Below are positions 1 through 64,000 of a stretch of DNA of 64,000 nt, piece after piece. The notes beneath the pieces are model-generated. The model was not told where the DNA came from and ran no database searches. It saw only the letters and a list, made by a program, of their open reading frames with translations. The DNA lies in assembly GCA_030159075.1 (NCBI GenBank), contig BROG01000004.1, positions 3,084,001 through 3,148,000 on the forward strand. The letters are read 5' to 3'. The stretch's first letter is position 1; every line of letters begins with the position of its first letter. Both the position numbers and the translations under genes were made by a program. The DNA comes from Atrina japonica. Lineage: Eukaryota > Mollusca > Bivalvia > Pterioida > Pinnidae.

Positions 1-397
1 ACTGGCGATAATAAAAGTGGGATTATAACGGTAATCCGGGTTAACTCGAAAGTTCCCTATTGACTTAGACCAGTTCAAATGTATCTTTAGGGGTGAATGA
101 GTCAAAGGATAATATAACAGAATTGCATTCTGATTATGATCTTGTGATAGAGAGTGTCTTTGATGAGAGTGGTCTCTCATGACAGGTTTTACTGTACTTA
201 TAAAGAACTTGGTCATAATAACTACACTGATATGTAAAATTTTCATTTGTGTGTATATTCTTTTAATTTACCCAATTTAAAATATTGTCTTACAAACAAA
301 ACATTTTAGTTGACAGTTTTCCATGTAATCTACAGATTGGGTGAAAGACATTTTAACATTTTGCTCATCAAATGCATCACTATCTTTCTTTTTGCAG
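1..397. other. Plexin intron with a TTAA-type MITE copy
   Basis: No exon seen. About 40-115 holds an inverted, diverged copy of the 90-bp TTAACTCATTCACCCC element found elsewhere in the window. Confidence 0.6.
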
Positions 398-30159
<29,762 letters not shown>

Positions 30160-32385
30160 GACAGAGAGTCTAGATTGGAAATTTAATTTCCCAGCATGCA
30201 TCAGAAGAGGATCTGTGCCAGTGGTTGCTAAGTGTATAATATCATCATTCACTTTGGTAGACAAAGTTGCCACACCTTAAAGGTGGTTCCCCTATGTTGG
30301 CATTACCGTCAAAGTACAACTGGACGATCTGTCATTATTTTTTGTACTTCCATATGATTTTTATATTAAATATTTATTTATGTAAAAAGGGCCAAATATT
30401 ATTTAACTTCATATACTAAATACTGCTATGTCAGGAGTGTAACACAACATATAATACATCATCTATTTGTATTACAACATACACATCTATCTGTCAGCAA
30501 ATGACTGTACCATGTAGCTACTTTGTTACAGTGTGTTTGTCTGGATATCATCAGCCATCATCATACAGGAGCATGTAATAGTTTATATGCTTTGCAGGTT
30601 AACTTGGATCCAGTCAAATTGGCTCCACATACGTGGATAAATAGGTCACATGACTTTGTAACCAAATGCCCTAGAAACCCAGATTTGTGACTGTGATAGT
30701 GATATGCAAGTCAATAATATGTATGCACAAGATGTCTCATTTAATAGATGTCTTCTAGTCACTACTATAAGGCCAGATTGATATGTGATTTTTATATGTG
30801 GGTAATTGTAGATACCACACAACACAGTGCAGAGATTTATATACCTAATCATTAAGATAGTGGACTCTTGTGTTACGGATGTATATGTGTACATTTTGTA
30901 TGTATGAGAGGAAATGCTGTCAATGTTTATATACCAGAAGCATATTTGTGTATAGTTTCCCCTGATTTTTAGTGTATGTAAGATTATATATAAAGTTTTA
31001 TCTTTGTGTATGTGTAGATATATGGCTGTGAGTGTTGGTGTGTGTGAGAGAGATTCAGGGCTATATTACAAAGTCTTTCAAATATCTGAAAAGTAATCTA
31101 TTTGACGGAATGGTTAGCAGTATTTGTCAGTGTACATAAAATAAAGTAATAAAACTTAGACATTACAAACGTCCAAATTTCCATAATTGCAACAAAATTC
31201 ATTCACTGTTAAACTTCACCATTCAATGAATAAATTGAAATCCTTTAGATTATTCATATATTCTCTTGACATTAAAATTTGTTATTTTATAGACTGTTTT
31301 TGTGGTTCAGAAATTCTGTGCATTTATATGATGATGGGTTCTGGTCTAAAACTACAAATAAAGTAATAAAAGAATCTAAAGATGGAAGGTTTTCACAAAA
31401 GATTGCAAGTCCTAAATTTAACTTACGACCGTTTTTGCAAAATATTAGGACTTAAGACCAAAACACACACACTTCATGACTTCCCAAAGGCAGCTGGTAG
31501 TCCTAAATTATTGTTGTAAGCTCCATAATTCGTTTTTGTTAATGTAGCAAGTATTATACATGTTCATGAAGTACCAAGATCTTATTTGAAAGTGTGTTAA
31601 GATAATCTAAAATTTTTAGTTAAGACTGGTTTGATAAAATGGTCCTAAAATATGTTGAAAGTTTAATGAATTTAAATCTTGCGACTTACAACTTTTTGAT
31701 GAGACAGGCCCCAATACACCGCTATCTAAGTAAAAATAAAACTAATTGCCTCATTATTAAGTTTTTAGAAAAAAAAGTAAAGATAGATGTTGAATTTAAG
31801 TGTTTTATTCACAGTTTTGTATTTTTAAATTTCTAAATAATTTTATTTTATAGAAAGGAAGAAAATAAAACAAGCATTGTTTTTCTTGTTATTTTGTAAT
31901 GAAAAAAGTAATTTAAAATGTAGTTTTCAATGTGAGTGAAATATATTGAAATGGAAGAGATATATTATACATATGTGTGGATTAATATAATTATACCATG
32001 AGTTATGTCTGTGTTGAGTGCTTTTAAAATGAAATAGAGAAAATTGGCATTGTGTTCAGTTTTTACCCTATAGGTAAAACATTGTGCAATTATCAGTAGC
32101 ATATATGCTCACGTGTGTATGTGTACATAGGAGTATATGTTGTTATGGTAACTGTAATAAATTAAGTTATGGAAATGGCGCTTATCACCTAAAACAGTGT
32201 TGAAGAACTATTAATCACTTCTTCAAGTATTATTCTTTCTGTATGTTTGTAATTGAACTTATTTATGTTAAAAAAAATTGGTTATTATAGTATAATAAGA
32301 CCTAATATCGTGTATACTTTAAATTTAAGTTTCAATATATGATAATGATGAAGGAAGGAATAAATACAGTTATATATTACCTTGC
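30160..32385 (+). other. Probable plexin 3' UTR
   Basis: No convincing coding region follows the stop. AATAAA hexamers occur near 31140, 32157 and 32359; the last is followed by T-rich sequence and is a reasonable distal poly(A) signal. The true end is unknown. Sequence near 31400-31700 resembles the GACTTACGAC-type inverted element also found at 49213-49360. Confidence 0.4.
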
Positions 32386-34308
32386 TTCACATAACCACAC
32401 CTGTACCTTTTTTGCAATATTTGAATGAATAACTGTCTTCCTAATGTGCCGACCACCATATTTCCCATTTGAATACACCATTATTTATGAACTATTTTTG
32501 CCCTAGTTAGCTGGTTTTTGTAATCAAAAGTGTCTTTACATTTTATTTTTTAATTGAAAAAGCAATATTTACACTTATAAATATCTATGCATTAAAATAC
32601 AAAGCACGAGAAATAAAATACTTCATAACTTCAGTATTGAAATCTACAGCATTGATAACCTACACAATCAGAAAATTACTATTTGAATTTTTTTTTGTAT
32701 ATATTTATTTCATTCACCCCTTAAATGAGACTCGGTCAATCAGAGATACACATGGAACATTGAGTAGTTCATTGGGTTAACAGAATGCAAGTATCCAATC
32801 AGAAAATTTCATGTGATCAGACACTAAGTTAGATAGCCTACTTTCCTTATTATGTTAGTTTAATCAGTCAATGAGATTTTGTATTTTATTTGGTTTTGAA
32901 TTTTCTGTTAAAACTATTTTGTATACAATTTAATGTATCAATTGTAGTCGCAACATGACCAAGATGTTATTAATTGCTTTTGACTGTATCATATATACAC
33001 CCCCGTGAAATGTATTCATACTGCAAATTCAATTCATGAAATATTCCCATCCATGCATTCATAGTGGCTTTGTATTCATTTGAAATATACCGTTTACATT
33101 GTAACAAATAACAAATCTCTATATATCAAATGTGTGTTCCAGTTGCCATAATTGGTTTAATCATATATATATGCAATTAAATCTAAAGAACCACTTGAAA
33201 ACAACAAGAAACTGCTGCTCAATGATTCATTTATATTAAAAATAAAAATCTCATCAAAATTGTCAAATACTGTTCACAGCTTTTAAATCAAAGAAAATTA
33301 AAATCGATCCAATGTCATACAAAGGTTATGGTTTGTACTGCTGTCAATCTTCTCAGGATGAGAAATTGACATTGTCACATTGTGTACAAATAGATCAGTT
33401 TCTCTGTGTTGTAGCTTTTGTACCATTGGCTTACGATTAATTGAAGTCAGGGTAATTTACTTTTAAAAACCCTATACAGTTCTCGATTATCTAGTTTTGA
33501 AATTTTTATCTTTAATTTGTTTTCATTCAGGTTATCCACCAATGCTGGTTTATACTGATACTATTATCTTTGTTGTTATGAGATTATTTAGAAAATACAA
33601 ACGTTTATGAGAGTCTGGAGTTACTTTCATGCATCAGACTGTTTTACGTTTAAACTTATCTATTCATTTTAAAGCAGAAGTTTTTGCATCATATAGTTTT
33701 TTGTGGAAAACTGACCTTTTTAGTTATATACTATAGTATTCACTGATTTGTCCCACCTGTTGGAAGTAGCAATAAATTATATCATTTTGTTTGCTTTTCA
33801 ACATAATATACAAATATTACTAACATTTTCTGTTAAATGTCAAAACATGTATTGGTGCAAATTATCATCAGAGCCCAAACATCTTATTTACAACGGTATC
33901 CTGGTTGAAGAATTGTATGTCGACTGAAGGCAATTTAATATTTGGAATTATTAAAACTGATTTCTTTTTCACAAAAATTATAAATCATTTCCTAATGGAC
34001 AGTAGAAAACCATTCTTATGAACTTCTTTAAATCCTGAAAAACGAGTCATTACACTGAGAAATTAATTGTGCAGAAGTAAAATCAATGTTTAAGTCTGAC
34101 TGTACGTTAACCCTAGATAGGACAAAGTCTGGCCACCAGATACTTTCGACGCATGGTTACCCATAATGTATGGTCACATAATGGATACATTTATACCAGG
34201 GGATGCTCACTTCCCCATGGCATCTGACCCCACCTCTGGACATTTCAGATATCCGTATTTGTCTCATGTTCGCCAGACTTGTACACTGTTTCTGGGACCA
34301 CCTGTTTG

Positions 34309-34399
34309 TTAACTCATTCGTCCCTAAATACACATTTGGACTGATCTGTATCAATGAAATTTAGAAGAGTCCGTAGTAATTCAGGGATAGATGAGTTAA
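34309..34399 (+). repeat. TTAA-ended MITE (family T), copy
   Basis: TTAACTCATTCGTCCCTAAA to CAGGGATAGATGAGTTAA with TTAA at both ends, in intergenic DNA. Confidence 0.8.
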
Positions 34400-36534
34400 A
34401 AGTCTGGTACCTGTGCATTTTATATTTCAATGCTTTTGTGAGAGCAAAACCGTACTATATAGTAGTATCATAGGAATCTGAAGAAGTCATCACCTTAATT
34501 ATCTGTATATGAATGTCTCCATATAACTTTTAATATGATCAGTAAGAAGATTTTGACCAGCTTGATTCTGTGTAGTGTTCATTTCATGTACTCCAAATAT
34601 CATTCAAATTTCAGTTAGCTTGTGTATATATTTTGTATTGTAAATTATAAATAAATGATAATGCTCAATTTTAAGGCCAAACTTAGTTAAGAGATTTTGT
34701 TATATACATGTGAGTTATAGTAAAGGATCCGAGATCATGGAAACTTTTTAATTTGTAATTTGAATTTGTTGTTTATCCCTAGAGATTGTAACATTGTATG
34801 CACACAATTAATCCGATGCAAGTTGTTTATGAATTACTCTTGAATATGGCATTTCACTATTCTGTCAAAGAGGGGAATCACCTCAGTTCAGCTTTGCCAA
34901 AATGCTGTACAACCGCGGATGTTCGAATTTACGAAGAGCTGTACTCACAATAAATATAAGTTATATTCTCCTAAATCTGAGTTCTTTTAACGACTTCATA
35001 GTAATTATTTTCATCGTGTTTGCTTATTGCTACGAAAATCATATCAAATAATTTTGTAAAATGTGTATCAATGTTAAAATCAGCAAAACTGAACTTGGGG
35101 TATTCCTCTGAGAGAGTTGTGAAACGCCATATTCATGACTCTTTATGGTTTATATTCAATGGGCAAACATGTAGATTTTATGTTTCTGTGTTTTCTTTAG
35201 GAAGTTTTATTTCTATTTCAAGCGCAATCAAAAATAATCTCTGTTTGTTGTTTTTGTGTACAGATTCCCTAACGTAATCATCGCGATATGTATGTCATAA
35301 AAAGATTACCCTGAACATTTCAAGAATTTTTGTGAGGGGACAAAGTTGAGTTTTCAAATCTTCCATATTGTTTAAACTTTTTCTGCTCTCATTTTCTGTA
35401 ACCGTATGTTTACATCTTGGTGTTGGATTATGTCTAATAATCTTACTGTCTAGCGTCAGTATGGTATTGATATTGACAGATATCAACCCTCTGTTGTGCA
35501 ATATCTGAAACTTGGCCGATATTGACCCTCGGTGGTGCAATATCTGAAACTTCAGACTTGCACGGTTAACCTCGAAAAACAAAACCAATGATATCAACAT
35601 TCTTTTTTAATCAATTGTTATGATCTGAATCGTTAATATTTGTTAATCTGCTTTTATGTATATCTACATTTACTTTTGTTTAAAATGTTAATCAAACTGT
35701 GTAAACAAAATCATCTCAATCAAATATATTGAAGTTAAGACTCATATACACTGTCCAGTATAATATCATTCACATGACACAACAAGCTCCAGTCCAAATA
35801 AACAAAACCAAGCATGATCACCAGTAATAAATCATTTCAGTACTTTTATACATCAACATGTTTGTTTTGAATTAAATTAATTCATTAGAAAACTAGTCCT
35901 GTATCTGTTATTCAGCTTTGAAAGGTTATATAATACACATATTATCATATAGATAAGAAATATCCGAAATAGTTCAATCCGTCTCGGTGTTATATCGGCT
36001 ATTCCCAATATAATATTGTGTAGCTGTTTTGATTTTCTATACATTTGCGTGTTCCGAAAGTATTTCGTGGATTTTTAGTACGTAGCACTTGGGTTTACGT
36101 TCATAAACTGCTTTCATCATATGATAGACCATTTGTGAACACGTGACATTTTATTACACTATATATCGCTGAAGTTCTGGAGTAGGCTGTTTGTTACTAT
36201 ATGGTATATGAGTATTTCACGCCTGGGTGAATTTTTATAGAGTGGACAATTTTCTACTAGAATCATTTCTAGAATACATAGTCTTTTGTAAAAGATGAAC
36301 AATAAAGTCGATATTTTACAAATTTTATTTGTTATTATTTTTACGGTTGATGTTGATACAACTGATGGTTTGCTTTCTATGGCAAAATTATTCGCTGGCA
36401 TAACTCGTCTTTATAATTTGTGATACATATTTCCAACAGTTATTGATTCTTTCTGTGATATATTAAAAAAAGCATCATGGCCTGTTTTTAAACTTTGACA
36501 AAACTTATTGTCCCCTGTAGCCAAATTTGTACTC

Positions 36535-36700
36535 TTCCATTTTAAATAATGGAAAAGTCCACTGTCAGAATTCAGGAGTCCAAATTTCAAAATGATTTTA
36601 CATTCAATGTTAATTTGTTCACCCCTGAATTATGGCAATAGCCTTTACAGTTACGGATTAGGGTGAGTCTAAATGCGACCACAGGGGCTGATGAGTCAAA
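36535..36700 (+). repeat. Dispersed MITE-like element D3, copy
   Basis: AAAGTCCACTGTCAGAATTC, TTCACCCCTGAATTATGGC and ACAGGGGCTGATGAGTCAA align with 22860-23056. Confidence 0.65.
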
Positions 36701-36871
36701 ATTATAATAAATTATTCTCTCTTTTTGTTGTCTTCATATATCAAAAGTTACAGGTTTTTAAAAATAAGACGTTTTATAAATCCATAAGCAGTATTGTGCG
36801 AGAGTTATTCCCCTTTGGACAGCTACATTGTGGATCAACTTGATAAGTTTTCTTCTTTAAGCAAACTAATT

Positions 36872-38281
36872 AGATAATACAATAACACAGTATTAGTAAA
36901 ATGGACATCATAATTTGCTTTAGATAAATGAAGACCTGAAATAAATATTTGTGTCCAAAAAGGTTTTTAAAAAACTATTTATACTTAATGATACTTCATT
37001 TGATTACTTTGATTTATTATGGAAAATATATATGCTACCATACAATATGGCCGTCCAAGGGAAACAAGACTGTCAAAAAATATTCTTATGGCAACCAATC
37101 TATTATTCAATGGTAAATTAAGAGCTGGTACAGTACATACCACTAGAGAATTATGTGAGTATAATTTCTTCGGAAATATTAGTCAAAGGACATAAAAGGT
37201 CATTTTTACGAGTTGATGGAACATCACCGCAGTTATGTTATGCTAAGTTGTTAATCGGGAAAAAGTCAAAGCACATTTTGCAGTATGGGGTTAATAACAC
37301 ATGATATTACACATGTATGTGCATTTCAGCAATATAAAATCAATTTCAAGATTGAAATTTCCAAATCACACTTTCGTTCGTATATTTTTGCTTTTTATAA
37401 TGACGAAAATATAGTAACAATTCGCTAAAAATATAGGTCTACAAGACTTGTTGAAGTATATGCTATTAAAGGTCAGTTCGGCGTCCTTTATGAATTTTAA
37501 GATATTATACATTTGCTTTAGAATGTTACTTTTCAATTATTTTTTACCATTATACTATTGTGATAGAATTGACATTAAAAGCGATACATTGGACTGTTAA
37601 CAATTCATGCGCCCGAATAATATGCAAATGAGTTTCCCTTACTGTGTATTGGCAAGATCTGTCTGTGAAGTTGGACATAGACGTTTCGTCATTCCTCATT
37701 CACGTAATCTTAACTGATGAGAAACATGCGGCAGTTTTTTAAGTTGGGAAAATGTTTTACATGTACACGTATTGACCTAGAGATTTAAGGCTACTGATAG
37801 GAAGTATAGCGTAAGGGTATAATACTGCCCTGTCGCATAGAAAAACGATGTTTATAAGCCGAGATTTTATAATCATATCGCTGAACTATGTAGTTTGTTG
37901 CATAATAAATGAGCAATCAGTACTCATGTTAGGCCGAATATCTGACCCGATTTTAGTTACTTTTTTGTAAAACCTAATTTTACCGAATTAAAAAGTATTC
38001 AATATACGTACTGTGTGTATTATACCTCATTAAAACTTACGATTGCCATCAACTCGTATCAGTACTTATAGCGATACATAAAGCTATATTATATATCGCT
38101 GGTAGCATATATATTTTCCATAATAAATCAAGGTAATTAAATGAAGTATCATTAAGTATAAATAGTTTTTAAAAAACCTTTTTGGACACAAATATTCATT
38201 TCAAGTCTTCATTTATCTAAAGCGACTAATTTTGGTGAAAATTATGATGTCCATTTTATTAATACTGTGTTATTGTATTAT
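36872..38281. repeat. 1.4-kb foldback element with ~190-bp arms
   Basis: Left arm starts GATAATACAATAACACAGTA and runs to ATATATATGCTACCA near 37040; right arm is its inverse from TGGTAGCATATATATTTTCC near 38100 to CTGTGTTATTGTATTATC at 38281. A SINE sits exactly at the outer edge of the right arm. The interior has no recognisable gene. Confidence 0.85.
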
Positions 38282-38572
38282 CCGAGCCGGCCTGGCTCAG
38301 TCGGTAGCGCTCTCGACTCTTGATCGTGAGGTCGTGAGTTCGAGTCCAGCCCGCGGCAGGTTTGTTCCCTGTCCTTCTGATGAAACAGTAAAACTCGAGG
38401 TCCCGTGTCGCAGTTGATATCGGCACTTTAAAGAACCCTCACTGATCAATGGCCGTAAGTGCCGAGCATAGGCCAAAATTTGAAGCCCTTCACTGACATT
38501 TAGTGACGTCTCCATATGAGTGAAAGATTCTTGAGTGGGACGTTAAGCAACAATAAACAAACAAACAAACAT
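38282..38572 (+). repeat. tRNA-derived SINE, family B, copy 1
   Basis: Box A TGGCTCAGTCGG and box B GAGTTCGAGTCC start the element; the body has CAATGGCCGTAAGTGCCGAG, and the end is GAGTGGGACGTTAAGCAACA followed by AAAC repeats. Intergenic, + orientation. Confidence 0.9.
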
Positions 38573-39675
38573 GAATACGTTTCGTTACAAATAAAGCCAG
38601 TGTAACAAGGGGTAGTCCAAATACTTTCCAATGGCTTCCTTCAATGCACACGCTTACCCCCTCCCCCCCCCTCTCTCTCTGATGACAACACAATGGTTCT
38701 ATTTAATCACTTAAGTACCAAATCAAGAGAACAAAAGACAAAATAAGAACAGTACTGAAACTTGAATGTAATTTATTAGACAATGTACGATGGTTTTTTG
38801 TGACCGTCATCACAAATAAATAATATGACAGCATTTCATCCATAACCAAGATATATGCTGGCCTGTAATTCTTGTAACAAATCAAATTTTAATCAAGTTT
38901 CATAGTATATAACAATTTCAGCTAAAAGTTGTGCAATCATGAAAAATACCATAGTTCGTATCATTTTATATTTTATCTAAGTAATGTCATGAACGAATAT
39001 CCTTTTCAAAATATATTCTTGACTGGTTACTTTTTTTCATTTTCTCAGTGTGTGTATTTCTTGAATTAATACTCTCCGAGGTATGCATAAATTGGGTCGG
39101 ATTTTAAATTATTTTTCTTTTCCAGAATTCCAGGCCAGGTTCACATGTGATTGATAATTGTCAGATAATTCGTTTTCAGAATTTAATATCCAGGTATATT
39201 CACCTGATCTCGTTTTCAAAAATTGTTATCACTGGATTTTCAAATGGAATTTCTTCTCTTGTATCTGTGTATTCACCCAAATATATGGTAGATACTACAG
39301 AAAATAACCCTTAACAAACACAAATGTATAACTACTTGTAGCTTAACAAAAATAATTGATTATGAAAATGGGAAATCACCATGGCAACATTGTAGGTATA
39401 TATAACAGAGGAACAAAACTTAACAAAGAATAAAACTTTCTTGAAAGAAATGCAAATAATTGAGAAGTTTTCAGCCAAGTAATTCAAGAAAGCCCCAGGT
39501 ATAAAAAAGAAAGCTTTGACAGGATAAATGATTGAGTGGTAAGTTATGAAATTGTGTGTTAAACAAGGATCCGTATATATCAAATAAAAGAAGTTAAATG
39601 GCAGATGAGATCGTGTCCCTACTTTCACTATGAAAGCTCTTAGCCGCAAGTGTTTGTTAGCTCTTGTCTAATTAG
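38573..39675. other. Intergenic region, nothing recognised
   Basis: AT-rich. A - strand open frame at 39332-39649 lies directly downstream of the orphan exon and could be its 3' UTR. Confidence 0.4.
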
Positions 39676-39882
39676 CTAACTATTGTCCTGTCCTCCCTTG
39701 ATAGCTGTTGTTTCACCCTCCCTAGCTAGCGTAGCTAGCTCTTTTCCTTTCCTCTTTTGTTCAATGAATACGAAAGTATGTACACCAAGTATGCGTATTA
39801 AAAGGGATTTCATCACAGCCACAATTGAGAAAATGACAAACATCCCCACAAACAGGTTTATGATCATGAAACCGACGAAAAT
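39676..39882 (-). CDS. Orphan exon candidate: membrane segment with C-terminal tail
   Basis: An AG acceptor after gctgctacaagct (reading on -) is followed by 68 codons and TAG. Codes IFVGFMIINLFVGMFVIFSI, VAVMKSLLIRILG and a charged tail ending GGQDNS. Codon third positions are richer in G and C than the surroundings. The NLFVG pattern recalls the pore-lining S6 of voltage-gated channels, but what follows does not. No partner exon was found, and it cannot join the aGPCR exons in phase. It may be a terminal exon of another gene or a degraded fragment. Confidence 0.35.
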   Translation of the reverse strand: MFVGFMIINLFVGMFVIFSIVAVMKSLLIRILGVHTFVFIEQKRKGKELATLAREGETTAIKGGQDNS

Positions 39883-40330
39883 CTAGCTTGTAGCAGCAGG
39901 GTAAATAATATTTAACAAATAAAATGATGCAGCAATAGCTCTAGAAATTCTGTGATGGTAAAATATTTTTCTTTTTACAAAATACATTTTGATACAAAAT
40001 ATAGAGATAGGCATTCGACCGAATGACTCTAAGTAAGTCTTTGTCACTCTCTTTTAATATGGGTTTAAATAACCCAATATTTGCATTAAAACAATGTTTT
40101 TAGAAATTAAATCTTTTATATTCAAAACATTCGACGTTAAAGAAGTGTGAATCACGATTTTAAAATACAGAGAATATGACTAAGGACTCATTTACTATGG
40201 AAGGAAAATAGATCTAGAAATTTTATATCATTGTGTCCTCAAAAAATGCAAATAATAATAATAATAATAATAATAATAATCACCAACATCATCATCGTTA
40301 TTTTCATTATAATATGATATTGATAGCTCC

Positions 40331-40340
40331 TTTATTATTA

Positions 40341-40408
<68 letters not shown>

Positions 40409-40409
40409 T
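40331..40409. repeat. Microsatellite (ATT)n
   Basis: About 26 ATT units; a separate (AAT)n tract lies at 40250-40280. Confidence 0.95.
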
Positions 40410-41112
40410 AACATACGCTGTCTCAAATAAAGTAGAGAGTTTGGTAATTCTTTTCCTTGTTTCCCAATATTTGGGATTAATATTTAAATATCCAGTATAT
40501 TATCAAATAATTATCCTAGGATCTAAGTTAGCTACACAATAAATATATGAAATAAGGAAACACGTGTTTTATTATCATAAAACATTTCCAATTTACAAGA
40601 TTGTGCTTTTTGTAAAATATATTTTAAAGACCTTGTAATTATCAAACAAATACAATGTGCTTTTTATTCGACAAATTAGGGTATGCCATTCATGGCTAGA
40701 AGGAAATTTAACATTTACTATTCGTTACGTTTGATTGATAGCATTTTGTCCTATCTAGTATTTCTAGAATTGTAAGGAAGAAATTTCCAAAATTTGAACT
40801 GACGTGAACAAAATAATAAAGGAATAGAATTAATTAAACAGATAGGTAAAAATACAAACTCATAACCAGTAAGAGTTAAAATGGAAATAAAATAGATAGT
40901 AATAAAATTTAAATTCTCCACTTAGTTCCATTATTTAAAAAACACAAAAAGAATTTGGACGGAGAAAAAACATGAAGCATAGTTTAAGTCGTGTTATATA
41001 CAACAAAAGTTTGATGAGTTAAAATAAGTGTCATAAATCTCCAACAGACACGAGACATCTGACGAGACTTCTAACATAGTACAACAATGACGTCATAACA
41101 CAGTTATTCATT

Positions 41113-41116
<4 letters not shown>

Positions 41117-41191
<75 letters not shown>
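41117..41191. repeat. Microsatellite (AT)n
   Basis: About 37 AT units. Confidence 0.97.
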
Positions 41192-41194
<3 letters not shown>

Positions 41195-41356
41195 CGAACT
41201 CATTACAAAATGCAAATTTATTCATATACACATGTAACAAGCAGTAATATAAATCAAATAGTGACCATATCGTGAATGAGACCTTAAGGTAGGCATATTA
41301 ATTTGAAAACTATAAAAAGCTAATATGTCAAGGAAATAAAAATGGAATGCTACATA

Positions 41357-41362
41357 TTTATT
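41357..41362 (-). terminator. Candidate poly(A) signal of the aGPCR gene
   Basis: TTTATT on the + strand gives AATAAA on the - strand, about 540 nt beyond the stop codon and in A/T-rich sequence. No transcript evidence; other AATAAA copies could be used. Confidence 0.35.
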
Positions 41363-41900
41363 GGTGGAAACAGATTACTCGCCATAAGGCGGAAGAAAAA
41401 AAATATACAAACAAATATTTCGGATCACAAAAATAATGACAAAATATAAATATGATAAAATTATATCTACTATTCTAATATAGACTTGCAATCAAAAAGT
41501 GAAATATATCATATATAACGTACGATAAAAATGTTAACAATATGTATCACATATTAAAATAGCTCCTTTTGTCTGGTCTTCGTTTTATCTTTTGACAATG
41601 TTTGAACAACACACACTGCGTTTTTCTTTTTCAGAAGAATCAACAATTCATTTATAGTTGTTTCTGATAAGAGACATTTGAATAAGCACTATTGGTGGCG
41701 CTGCAATTTGCAATATCGTCAACTTGATGACTCAACTAAATGTTTTTCTGTTGACCGGGTTAACGTGGACACATTTCTTGTCTAAACACGTCCATCTTGT
41801 CAAAATTGAAACTGGTCAAGTGATGCAGGGAAAGCGATGTATTGCCACTGCCACGGCGATTAAATATCTTTTGAGCTCACATGTTTACCAACACGTATTA

Positions 41901-63900
<22,000 letters not shown>

Positions 63901-64000
63901 CTTCAAACTCTGGTCAGGTATTATTTTCAATGCTTACTTACTAGTGGAGTGACAACAGATACCGTCAACTTACTTTTTGTTTTTATATAATCTCTAATAT

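Larger units (their letters stand above)
32386..36870. other. Intergenic region, no gene seen
   Basis: AT-rich. Contains a D2 piece (34195-34270), a family T MITE (34309-34399) and a D3 copy (36535-36700). Open frames such as 35020-35277 and 36159-36401 have no recognisable product. Confidence 0.5.
39883..41356. other. Intergenic region with microsatellites
   Basis: Holds (AAT)n, (ATT)n and (AT)n tracts and otherwise AT-rich sequence; no gene seen. Confidence 0.5.

Noticed and set aside
35020..35277. An 85-codon frame in the intergenic region
   Set aside because: No homology recognised, AT-rich codons and no splice or promoter logic.
38282..38350. A functional tRNA gene
   Set aside because: Box A and B are present, but the segment continues into a SINE body with a known-style tail and no proper acceptor stem closure; a second copy has a target-site duplication.

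Overview
This is animal nuclear DNA. It is AT-rich, genes are split into many short exons by GT-AG introns, and the introns are full of SINEs, MITE-like palindromes, minisatellites and microsatellites. The gene families and the repeat style (tRNA-headed SINEs whose 3' end reads like GTGGGACGTTAAGCAACA) suggest a lophotrochozoan, most likely a bivalve mollusc. The species cannot be fixed from the sequence alone.

Two large genes lie tail to tail. On the + strand, 398-30159 holds the 3' part of a class A plexin (semaphorin receptor). I place 24 exons, including a proposed 21-nt microexon, that join in phase to about 1125 codons: end of an IPT domain, PSI, a run of IPT domains, one transmembrane helix, juxtamembrane coiled coil, split RasGAP-like domain with inserted RBD, and stop. 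The signal peptide, sema domain and first PSI domains lie left of the window.

On the - strand, 63900 down to 41901 holds the larger 3' part of an adhesion GPCR. I place 21 exons and infer one more, unlocated, in extracellular loop 2. Order from the N-terminal side: a Cys-rich module, a single 4250-nt exon coding about 1416 acidic Asp/Ser/Thr/Asn-rich residues with poly-Asp runs, a C-type lectin domain, an Ig-like domain, further ectodomain, a second Cys-rich module, a GAIN region, a GPS with an intact HL|T cleavage motif, seven helices and a Ser/Thr-rich tail. The 5' end lies right of the window.

The ~11.7 kb between the genes holds the plexin 3' UTR, SINEs, foldback elements, microsatellites and one orphan exon candidate on the - strand (39676-39882) coding a membrane segment.

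The most unusual signals concern how repeats meet exons. A 22-unit minisatellite (47829-48828) carries the last 17 nt of the GPS exon plus its splice donor, so about 13 decoy donors follow the real one. A second array (about 43890-44215) carries the edges of the probable TM4 exon, and a weaker case lies beside plexin exon 18511-18669. Other points are a 268-nt pure G tract 62 nt upstream of a plexin exon, a GC-AG intron, a TA-ended MITE inserted at +6 of a plexin donor, seven copies of a ~90-bp TTAA-ended MITE, and tRNA-derived SINEs that are all antisense to their host genes.
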